This document shows positions 1 to 5,154 of a DNA stretch of 5,154 bases, one piece after another. The stretch comes from Hyphomicrobiaceae bacterium (lineage in GTDB: Bacteria; Pseudomonadota; Alphaproteobacteria; Rhizobiales; Hyphomicrobiaceae). The stretch covers positions 1 to 5,154 of the forward strand of contig JAJFHI010000455.1 in NCBI GenBank assembly GCA_021775715.1. The letters are read 5' to 3'. Position 1 is the first letter of the stretch, and each line of letters begins with the position of its first letter. The position numbers and the translations under genes are program-made. Under the pieces are notes generated by a model that saw only the letters and a program-made list of their open reading frames with translations, had not been told where the DNA came from and searched no databases.

Positions 1-548
1 AACACGAGGTTTACACGGTTCTGGTCAAGTTCGATGACCTGGGGCTGCACATTGGCAGCAAACAGACCCTGGCGCCGATAAACATCAAGAATGCGCTGCA
101 CGTCGGACTGAACCCGGGCGCGCGTGTAGATTGAACGTGGCTTTGACCGCACTTCGCTCACCAGCGCGTCGTTCTCGACCTCACTGTTACCTTCAAAAAC
201 GACCTGAGAGATGATGGGGTTTTCCACCAACGCCACGATAACGACGCCACCACCCTCTGGGTAAATCTGCACGTCCGAGAACAGCCCCGTCGCAAACAGT
301 GCGCGCAGAGACCGATCAACAGCGCCTTCATCATAGGCGTCGCCAACGGAGAATTGGAGATAGGATCGGACGGTTTCCGGCTCAACGCGGCGGTTGCCCG
401 TCACGCGAATATCGTTCACCACACCTTGCGCCTGTGCAACCGAAATACCGCCAGCAACGTCAACTATGCCGACCATCGGAACGACTAGTGCAAGCCATAA
501 GAACAGCCGCATACGTCCAAGGCTTTGGTACCAAAACTGACCCATCAT
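1..548 (-). CDS. bamA: Outer-membrane protein assembly factor BamA, N-terminal part (cut by window edge)
   Basis: BamA is the Omp85-family core of the BAM complex, which folds and inserts beta-barrel proteins into the outer membrane. Only the first 182 codons are present; the remaining POTRA domains and the C-terminal barrel lie beyond the left edge. Residues 1-40 look like a Sec signal peptide: a short basic stretch around R12-R14, a hydrophobic core near 15-29, and a probable cleavage after VAQA at about residue 40. Mature sequence starts with POTRA1 at about 42-112 (VVNDIRVTGNRRVEPETVRS, then the ALFATGLFSDV helix-strand pattern typical of POTRA1). POTRA2 begins at about 113 (ISQVVFEGN) and is nearly complete. 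Its position directly downstream of rseP is the usual alphaproteobacterial order. The start is uncertain: tandem ATGs at 548 and 545 follow a GAAGGG Shine-Dalgarno candidate 12 and 15 bases upstream, and an in-frame ATG at 512 would give a shorter, more ordinary signal peptide. The family call is secure. Confidence 0.95.
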   Translation of the reverse strand, partial: MMGQFWYQSLGRMRLFLWLALVVPMVGIVDVAGGISVAQAQGVVNDIRVTGNRRVEPETVRSYLQFSVGDAYDEGAVDRSLRALFATGLFSDVQIYPEGGGVVIVALVENPIISQVVFEGNSEVENDALVSEVRSKPRSIYTRARVQSDVQRILDVYRRQGLFAANVQPQVIELDQNRVNLV

Positions 549-560
549 GTGAGGATGAGA

Positions 561-566
561 CCCTTC
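561..566 (-). promoter_or_regulatory. Candidate ribosome binding site of bamA
   Basis: GAAGGG on the minus strand lies 12 bases upstream of the first of two adjacent ATG codons (548 and 545). The spacing is longer than usual, so this supports a start in this area without choosing between the two ATGs. The later ATG at 512 has only a weak GGA close in front of it. Confidence 0.4.
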
Positions 567-639
567 AAGTTTGCCGACCCCCCAAAATTCACTGTTATCC
601 GTGTCGGCTACGGACGCAGCTTATAGTTGCACATCAAAG

Positions 640-645
640 ATTATA
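640..645 (-). promoter_or_regulatory. Candidate -10 element of a bamA promoter (TATAAT)
   Basis: A perfect TATAAT occurs on the minus strand in the AT-rich 237-base gap between rseP and bamA. A transcript starting about 7 bases downstream would have a leader of roughly 85 bases before the bamA start at 548. No good -35 hexamer stands at 16-18 bases upstream; the best-placed hexamers (TAAAGT, AAAGTT) match TTGACA poorly. If the promoter is real, it may depend on an activator or another sigma factor. The right arm of a 10-bp inverted repeat ends two bases before this hexamer. The promoter role is inferred from sequence match and position only. Confidence 0.35.
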
Positions 646-647
646 CA

Positions 648-679
648 CGCTGTTCAACGAAAACTTTAATTGAACAGCG
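648..679. repeat. Perfect 10-bp inverted repeat upstream of bamA
   Basis: CGCTGTTCAA at 648-657 and TTGAACAGCG at 670-679 are exact reverse complements separated by a 12-base AT-rich spacer. In the bamA direction the right arm ends two bases before TATAAT, so the repeat covers the -35 to -10 region of the candidate promoter. It is not a convincing intrinsic terminator for rseP, because the stem is followed by TGTATAATCTTTG rather than a T run, and the other strand also lacks one. An operator bound by a dimeric regulator is the simplest reading; an RNA hairpin is the alternative. Function is inferred. Confidence 0.5.
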
Positions 680-785
680 GATCCCTAGTCCCAATCCGTG
701 ATGCGTCACTCTTCATATTTAACGATTCAGCAACTATTGTGGAAGTGGCAAGAATACGTCACAGCCCTAAATTCCAACCCGTTCA

Positions 786-1925
786 TTAGCTAGGCCAGGA
801 CAGCCATTTCTGTAGGATTGGCAAGTCGTTGAAGGTGACAAATACCATCAACGAAAGCACAACAGCCAAACCGATTCGAAATCCCAACTCCTGAGTCCGC
901 TCGCTTAATGGACGCCGCCGAATCGCTTCGATCGCATAGAACATCAGGTGTCCGCCATCGAGCAGTGGAATCGGGAACAAATTGATCAATCCGATGCTGA
1001 CGGAGATGAGTGCGATAAATTGAACAACGTATTCAGGGCCGAGCTGCGCCACTTTGCCCGATACGTCGGCGATCCGAATGGGCCCACCGAGTTGAGATGC
1101 ATCCTGGCGCCCGCGAACCACATCAAAGAGATAAGTCAGCGTGCCGGTAGCAATGTCCCAGGTTTGCACCACTCCTGACTGAAGCGCCTCAATAGGCCCA
1201 AGGCGGACATGGCTGATTGTGGCGGTGTCCCGAGAAACCTGAATGCCGATCACGGCCCGGCGGTGTTTTCCGGCAAGCTTGTTATCAAATTCTCGCAGTT
1301 CCGGCTTCACAATCAGGGTCAATTCCGAGCCTGCACGGTCAATACGGAACTCCAACGAGCGTTCGGGACTGGTGCTGACGATGTGCTGGAGCGTCTTGAA
1401 ACTATCGATCTCACGGCCCTGGATGGCGAGAACCAAGTCGTCCTTCTTGAACCCGGCCGTCTCAGCCGGCGTTCCGGCGACAACCTCACCCACGCGGGGC
1501 TCTACCTTGGACTGTCCGAATACCAGAAACATCCCCGTGAAAATCGCGATTGCAAGCAGGAAATTCGCAGCCGGACCCGCCGCCACGACGGCCGACCGTT
1601 TCCATACCGGCTTTAGATGAAACGAACCTTCGCGCTGTTCCGGCGTCATCGATGCAATAGCTTCCGGCGACGGCGTTGAGGCCGCACCTTCGTCATCAAT
1701 GAACTTGACGTATCCACCAAGCGGCAGCAACGCAATCCGCCAACGCGTGCCGTGGCGGTCGTTAAACCCATAGATTTCCTTGCCAAAACCGATTGAGAAG
1801 GTCTTCACGGCGACACCACACCAGCGCGCGACCAAAAAATGGCCAAGTTCGTGAATAAAGACGACGACGGATAAAACGACCAGGAATGCCAAGGCAAACG
1901 TGAAAAAGTTCGCAACGACGGTCAT
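786..1925 (-). CDS. rseP: RIP metalloprotease RseP (site-2 protease family)
   Basis: RseP is an inner-membrane zinc protease of the M50 (site-2 protease) family. It cleaves membrane-spanning segments, classically anti-sigma factors after a first periplasmic cut and remnant signal peptides. The 379-residue protein has TM1 at about 7-26 leading into the zinc motif HELGH (H25, E26, H29). It then has the membrane-associated LPLGGYVKF loop at 67-75, TM2 at about 111-137 with AGPAANF, one PDZ domain at about 143-210, and TM3 at about 303-322. The third zinc ligand follows in LLDGGH (D323), and TM4 is at about 351-366. A single clear PDZ and a length near 380 residues differ from the two-PDZ, about 450-residue E. 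coli protein, and are usual in alphaproteobacteria. The ATG at 1925 is chosen because a good AGGAG stands 10 bases upstream and the family's N terminus starts here. The frame is open further upstream to an ATG at 2102, but that segment overlaps dxr and is not membrane-like. Confidence 0.96.
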   Translation of the reverse strand: MTVVANFFTFALAFLVVLSVVVFIHELGHFLVARWCGVAVKTFSIGFGKEIYGFNDRHGTRWRIALLPLGGYVKFIDDEGAASTPSPEAIASMTPEQREGSFHLKPVWKRSAVVAAGPAANFLLAIAIFTGMFLVFGQSKVEPRVGEVVAGTPAETAGFKKDDLVLAIQGREIDSFKTLQHIVSTSPERSLEFRIDRAGSELTLIVKPELREFDNKLAGKHRRAVIGIQVSRDTATISHVRLGPIEALQSGVVQTWDIATGTLTYLFDVVRGRQDASQLGGPIRIADVSGKVAQLGPEYVVQFIALISVSIGLINLFPIPLLDGGHLMFYAIEAIRRRPLSERTQELGFRIGLAVVLSLMVFVTFNDLPILQKWLSWPS

Positions 1926-1935
1926 GCAGCAAGCG

Positions 1936-1940
1936 CTCCT
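1936..1940 (-). promoter_or_regulatory. Ribosome binding site deciding the rseP start
   Basis: AGGAG (within TTTTTAGGAGCG) lies 10 bases upstream of the ATG at 1925. It favours that start over the ATG at 2102, which would add 59 non-membrane residues and overlap the end of dxr. Confidence 0.7.
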
Positions 1941-2058
1941 AAAAAGTTTCTGCGTCGGGATTACAACCCTGAACAAACACCGGGTTCTCAAAATTGACGC
2001 GAAATGTGTGTCACGGCACCAGTGATTAGGCCAACCGTACGATAACTTCAAACACGAC

Positions 2059-3297
2059 TTAATGCGTGATGATGGCAGCTGCCAGGCATCGGGCCGCGGC
2101 ATCGACGCCCAGAACTTCCGAAAGCGTATCGCACTTGGTCATCAGCCCTTCCTTTTCGGCAGATTCGCAACACAAAGCGACTGTTTTCACGATGTCCACA
2201 AATCCGATGCGGTTTTCAAGGAACGCGGCAACCGCCACTTCGTTAGCGGCATTCAGAATTGCAGGTGCTGCTCCGCCCCGCGCCATGGCTTCACGCGCCA
2301 GCCTGAGGGCTGGGAATCGGTCTTCATCCGCCGCCTCGAATGTCAGCGTCGCGATCTCGGCGAGATACAGTCGCTTGGTTGGCGTTGGCATCCGCCCTGG
2401 CCAAGCAAGCGCCAGGGAAATCGGCGTGCGCATATCTGGGGATGCCATCTGCGCCAACACAGAGCCATCGCAGTAGCTAACGAGGCAGTGCACAATCGAT
2501 TGCGGATGGACAAGAACCTTTAATTGCTCAGGCGTCACGGGGAACAGATGCCAGGCCTCGATCAATTCGAGCCCTTTGTTCATCATCGTCGCGGAGTCGA
2601 TCGAGATCTTCGCACCCATCGACCATGTCGGATGCGCAAGAGCTTCGGCACGCGTGACATTTTCAAGCTGCTCTTTGCTGTAGGTTCGGAATGGCCCGCC
2701 CGAGGCAGTCAGCGTAATCGCATCAATCGTTTCCGGTGCTGCGGCAAGCAATGTTTGGAAGGCTGCCGAATGTTCGCTATCAACCGGTAGCAGCTCAGAG
2801 CCGCACCGCTCAACTTCACTCATAAAAGCCTGTCCCGCTGAAACGAGACACTCCTTGTTGGCAAGCGCCACACGGCGTCCCTGTCGCACAGCGGCAAACG
2901 TTGGACGCAGTCCGGCAGCGCCAACAATCGCAGCAACAACGCAATCAGCCGGCATCGAGGCTGCGGCATCGAGCGCATCGGCTCCGGCGGCAGCTTCAAT
3001 GCCAGTCCCTGCAAGTGCTGTCGCGAGCACCTGATACTGATCCGGATCCGCAACAACCGCGATTTCAGCGCGATGACGTTTGGCAAGTTCTGCGAGCTGT
3101 TCGGCATTGGTGTTGGCTGTCAGCGCCACGACTTGGAACTGGCCACCACTACGACCAACGATATCGAGCGTGCTGGTGCCGATCGATCCGGTCGCCCCGA
3201 GAACAGAAATCCGCCGCACCGGTTCACCCCCACGTCTAATAGCAGAGGCATTTTCCGGCCTCTCTGGGTCGCATGTGGCAACGGTTGGCAAGCTCAT
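2059..3297 (-). CDS. dxr: 1-deoxy-D-xylulose 5-phosphate reductoisomerase
   Basis: DXR (IspC) converts 1-deoxy-D-xylulose 5-phosphate to 2-C-methyl-D-erythritol 4-phosphate with NADPH and a divalent metal, the first committed step of the MEP isoprenoid pathway in the cytoplasm. It is the target of fosmidomycin. The 412-residue protein has the NADPH-binding loop GATGSIG at 34-40, ANKE at 146-149, and the metal-binding PVDSEHS at 171-177 (D173, E175). TASGGPF follows at 197-203, the flexible-loop AHPTWSMG with H222 and W225 at 221-228, and MMNKGLELIEA at 238-248 with metal ligands E244 and E247. VHPQSIVH is at 263-270 and LNAANEVAV at 348-356. All recognised catalytic residues are intact. The ATG at 3297 has AGGT 7 bases upstream. 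It leaves about 28 polar residues before the first strand, more than the E. coli enzyme has. A GTG at 3219 behind a GGGGG run would give a 386-residue protein that fits the family better at the N terminus, so the start is open. Confidence 0.97.
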   Translation of the reverse strand: MSLPTVATCDPERPENASAIRRGGEPVRRISVLGATGSIGTSTLDIVGRSGGQFQVVALTANTNAEQLAELAKRHRAEIAVVADPDQYQVLATALAGTGIEAAAGADALDAAASMPADCVVAAIVGAAGLRPTFAAVRQGRRVALANKECLVSAGQAFMSEVERCGSELLPVDSEHSAAFQTLLAAAPETIDAITLTASGGPFRTYSKEQLENVTRAEALAHPTWSMGAKISIDSATMMNKGLELIEAWHLFPVTPEQLKVLVHPQSIVHCLVSYCDGSVLAQMASPDMRTPISLALAWPGRMPTPTKRLYLAEIATLTFEAADEDRFPALRLAREAMARGGAAPAILNAANEVAVAAFLENRIGFVDIVKTVALCCESAEKEGLMTKCDTLSEVLGVDAAARCLAAAIITH

Positions 3298-3304
3298 GTT
3301 CTTT

Positions 3305-3308
3305 ACCT
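3305..3308 (-). promoter_or_regulatory. Candidate ribosome binding site for the long dxr form
   Basis: AGGT, in the context AACAGGTAAAG, stands 7 bases before the ATG at 3297. It is short but well spaced, and is the main reason to prefer that ATG over the internal GTG at 3219. Confidence 0.45.
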
Positions 3309-3438
3309 GTTACTCGTATCTGTATCGCCGCGCCGTGTGCATCGGTTGCAAAGTGTAAGCGCTTTTGCGAGCCAGGCTCCAGACGTATGTTTCAGATTAG
3401 CGCCCTAACACCACTCAACTCGGGCAATGAACCGCCAC

Positions 3439-4332
3439 CTAGCCACCAAAGAACAACGCGCGAGCCGGCGCGTTGGGGTCCAGAATCAAAGCCAAAATGC
3501 CCGCGCAGGCAAGCACAGCAACGATGCTATCGAGACGATCCATAAATCCGCCGTGACCGGGAATGAGACCGCTAACATCTTTGACGTTGAAGTGGCGCTT
3601 CAACGCAGATTCAGCGAGATCCCCTAATTGCGCAACACCACCAAGTACCAATGCCGTCAGCGCAGCGGTGACAACCACGCCACCTGTAACGAATTCCGCA
3701 AAGAGTGCGCCTGCAACGGCGCTCCCGACAACAGCACCCAAAAAGCCAGCCCACGTTTTGTTGGGGGACAATTCGGGCCAGAGTTTCGGACCGCCTACAA
3801 CCCGGCCCGAGACATAGGCCGAGATATCGCTGACCCAGACTACGAGACAGACAAACAACACGGCAAGAAAACCAAGCGGCTCGTCATTGCGCAACCAAAT
3901 CAGGGCAACTGACGGAAAGCCGACATAGATCACACCTGCAGCCGACAAAAGCGCGTGACGGCCCTGCGTCAGCAAAAACACAATGACGGCACCGATAACA
4001 AGCCCAATCAAGCCCAGCGCCGGTGTGCCGTAAGCTGCGGCAAGGGTGCCGAAGCCTGCCGATGCAGCATGGACGATAAATGCAATGTCATGATCGATGC
4101 TTCGAACCAGCCGGCTCCATTCCCACGACATCACGATCGCGACAGCAGCAATGAAAATGGCAAACGGCCAGGAGCCGATCCATAACAAACCAAGCGTGAC
4201 GAGGGCCAACACCAATCCCGACAACACACGGGATTTCAACTCCTGGGAGTCAAAGTTTGATTGAGGCGCAGTGGATCTCGGGTCATCCTTTGGACCGGGC
4301 ATTTCCGTATGTCGTGCGGACTTGTCGCTCAT
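3439..4332 (-). CDS. cdsA: Phosphatidate cytidylyltransferase (CDP-diglyceride synthase)
   Basis: CdsA joins CTP and phosphatidic acid to give CDP-diacylglycerol and pyrophosphate, the precursor of the major phospholipids, in the inner membrane. Counting from the ATG at 4332 the protein has 297 residues. A polar tail of about 33 residues comes first, then a series of hydrophobic segments near 38-54, 57-68, 84-104, 105-121, 125-147, 153-167, 195-211, 217-235 and 269-284. The family signature is complete near the C terminus at about 242-268, from SALKRHFNVKD through GLIPGHGGFMDRLD, with the conserved aspartates and HGG. WVSDISAYVSGR at about 167-177 and SPNKTWAGFLG at about 189-199 are also typical. 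The gene follows uppS by 8 bases. A GTG at 4344 overlapping the uppS stop would add four residues. ATG is preferred because AAGGAG lies just before it, although the 3-base spacing is tight and would leave that motif inside the GTG form. A standard enzyme, and the usual partner of uppS. Confidence 0.95.
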   Translation of the reverse strand: MSDKSARHTEMPGPKDDPRSTAPQSNFDSQELKSRVLSGLVLALVTLGLLWIGSWPFAIFIAAVAIVMSWEWSRLVRSIDHDIAFIVHAASAGFGTLAAAYGTPALGLIGLVIGAVIVFLLTQGRHALLSAAGVIYVGFPSVALIWLRNDEPLGFLAVLFVCLVVWVSDISAYVSGRVVGGPKLWPELSPNKTWAGFLGAVVGSAVAGALFAEFVTGGVVVTAALTALVLGGVAQLGDLAESALKRHFNVKDVSGLIPGHGGFMDRLDSIVAVLACAGILALILDPNAPARALFFGG

Positions 4333-4335
4333 AGT

Positions 4336-4341
4336 CTCCTT
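4336..4341 (-). promoter_or_regulatory. Shine-Dalgarno of cdsA overlapping the uppS stop
   Basis: AAGGAG on the minus strand shares its first A with the TGA stop of uppS (4343-4341) and lies 3 bases before the ATG at 4332. The arrangement suggests that ribosomes finishing uppS re-initiate on cdsA (translational coupling). The spacing is shorter than the usual optimum. Confidence 0.55.
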
Positions 4342-5093
4342 CACCCCGTCGACTGACGGGTGACACCACCATAGCGCCGATCACGCGCGTGAAACTCTGC
4401 CACTGCCTGCTCAAGGTGCTCACGGCCAAATTCGGGCCAAAACACATCAAGGAAAACAAACTCGGTATAGGCCAGTTGCCACAATAGAAAGTTTGATAAG
4501 CGCAGTTCCCCGCTCGTGCGGATAAGAAGGTCGGGGTCAGGAACACCTCGCGTATCAAGGGCCTGACCAAGACGCTCAGCGTCGACGTCTTCCGGAATAA
4601 GTCGGCCCGCGGCAACATCTTCCGCAAGAATCCGCGCGGCTTTCGCGATTTCTGCCCGCGCTCCATAATTGAAGGCGATCACCAGGTTGAGGCCGGCATT
4701 GCCGCGCGTGAGTTCACAGCCCTCGTCGATCAATGTCAGCAACTCAGGGTCGACGCCGGACCGTTCACCGATGATGGAAATATGAACGTTAGCTTGATGC
4801 AGCTCTGCCAGATCGCGCCGGATGAACCGCTTCATCAACCCCATCAGATCCTGCACTTCTTCGTCAGGACGAGACCAGTTTTCTGACGAAAAGCTGTAGA
4901 TCGTAAGATATGAAATTTCCAACTCGATCGCAGCTTGGACCGTTCGGCGAACAGCATCGACGCCTTTTTGGTGGCCAACCCGGCGAGGCAGCCCACGCTC
5001 GGCCGCCCAGCGCCCATTGCCGTCCATGATGATGGCAATATGGGCGGGCGCCGCCGGGGCCCCAGTCGGCCCGTTTTTCAAGTTGTCTGCCAC
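4341..5093 (-). CDS. uppS: Di-trans,poly-cis-undecaprenyl-diphosphate synthase (UPP synthase)
   Basis: UppS is the cytosolic cis-prenyltransferase that adds eight isopentenyl units to farnesyl diphosphate to make C55 undecaprenyl diphosphate. This is the lipid carrier for peptidoglycan and other surface polymers. The 250-residue protein has the expected length. HIAIIMDGNGRWA at 18-30 carries the catalytic D24 and the diphosphate-binding GNGR. Next come the RVGHQKG loop at 38-44, YSFSSENWSRP at 66-76 with the flexible-loop S70, E71, N72 and W73, and FNYGAR at 141-146. DLLIRTSGELRLSNFL at 188-203 follows with R192, R198 and S200, and YTEFVFLDVFWPEF at 209-222 contains the Mg-binding E211. The start is a GTG at 5093, 17 residues before the first conserved strand and with AAGAG 10 bases upstream. 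The frame has no stop from there to the right edge, but also no ATG, GTG or TTG in that stretch. Located upstream of cdsA as usual; frr would be expected beyond the window. Confidence 0.96.
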   Translation of the reverse strand: MADNLKNGPTGAPAAPAHIAIIMDGNGRWAAERGLPRRVGHQKGVDAVRRTVQAAIELEISYLTIYSFSSENWSRPDEEVQDLMGLMKRFIRRDLAELHQANVHISIIGERSGVDPELLTLIDEGCELTRGNAGLNLVIAFNYGARAEIAKAARILAEDVAAGRLIPEDVDAERLGQALDTRGVPDPDLLIRTSGELRLSNFLLWQLAYTEFVFLDVFWPEFGREHLEQAVAEFHARDRRYGGVTRQSTG

Positions 5094-5154
5094 GAACGAT
5101 GCACTCTTGCTGCCAATAGAAACGATATCGTCAACACGACTTGCAACCCCAAAC

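Noticed and set aside
299..673. Plus-strand open frame of 124 codons over the start of bamA
   Set aside because: It lies antisense to bamA, whose signal peptide and POTRA domains are clear, and its arginine- and glutamine-rich translation resembles no family.
666..716. A 16-residue minus-strand open frame in the rseP-bamA gap
   Set aside because: It has no ribosome binding site and runs into the inverted repeat, so nothing supports translation.
727..786. A 19-residue minus-strand open frame whose ATG overlaps the rseP stop (TAATG)
   Set aside because: No Shine-Dalgarno precedes it and the peptide shows no recognisable pattern; the overlap alone can arise by chance.
1209..1620. Two overlapping plus-strand open frames antisense to rseP
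   Set aside because: Both are shadows of the RseP PDZ region, with no start signal or recognisable domain.
1965..1990. Short AACCC/GGGTT inverted repeat upstream of rseP
   Set aside because: The arms are only 5 bp with a 12-base loop and no T run or promoter match, which is within chance expectation.
1926..2102. Upstream extension of rseP to an ATG at 2102
   Set aside because: It would overlap dxr and add 59 residues without membrane character, while the ATG at 1925 has a good AGGAG and matches the family N terminus.
3310..3342. A 10-residue possible leader peptide upstream of dxr
   Set aside because: There is no Shine-Dalgarno, no codon run suggesting attenuation, and no downstream hairpin or terminator.
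2062..3408. Several plus-strand open frames and a minus-strand frame at 2820-3107 over dxr
   Set aside because: Dxr is complete with all catalytic motifs, and the other frames have low-complexity translations typical of shadows in GC-rich coding DNA.
4283..4666. Minus-strand 127-codon open frame overlapping uppS and cdsA
   Set aside because: It is out of frame with both well-supported genes and has no family resemblance.
5122..5131. 10-bp palindrome ACGATATCGT upstream of uppS
   Set aside because: A 10-bp palindrome is expected about five times by chance in a window of this size, and no promoter element is clearly associated with it.

Overview
The window is a piece of a bacterial chromosome carrying an envelope-biogenesis gene cluster. 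All of its genes lie on the minus strand, so transcription runs from high to low coordinates: uppS, cdsA, dxr, rseP, then the 5' part of bamA, which runs off the left edge. This gene order is the block that normally follows pyrH-frr and precedes lpxD-fabZ-lpxA in Alphaproteobacteria. The moderately high G+C, the ~380-residue RseP with one recognisable PDZ domain, and the protein sequences all fit an alphaproteobacterium. I cannot name a genus from the sequence alone.

Layout, in transcription order: positions 5154-5094 are a short upstream stretch with no identifiable gene. uppS (undecaprenyl-diphosphate synthase) starts at a GTG at 5093 and ends at 4341. cdsA (CDP-diglyceride synthase) follows after 8 bases, and its Shine-Dalgarno sequence overlaps the uppS stop codon. 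A 141-base gap precedes dxr (DXP reductoisomerase), and a 133-base gap precedes rseP (site-2 intramembrane metalloprotease). A 237-base AT-rich gap then precedes bamA, of which the signal peptide, POTRA1 and most of POTRA2 are present. The gap before bamA holds a perfect 10-bp inverted repeat directly next to a consensus TATAAT, the best regulatory candidate in the window.

The genes fit one theme. DXR feeds the MEP isoprenoid pathway, whose IPP and FPP are the substrates of UppS. UppS makes the C55 lipid carrier for peptidoglycan and other surface polymers. CdsA makes CDP-diacylglycerol for membrane phospholipids. RseP cleaves membrane proteins, classically anti-sigma factors of the envelope stress response, and BamA inserts outer-membrane proteins.

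No mobile element, CRISPR array, tRNA, rRNA or defence-type module is visible. Every long plus-strand open frame lies antisense to one of these recognised genes or in a gap beside them. I looked for a new system and did not find one. The points worth a second look are the bamA upstream region, several start-codon ambiguities, and the division of the cluster by gaps.
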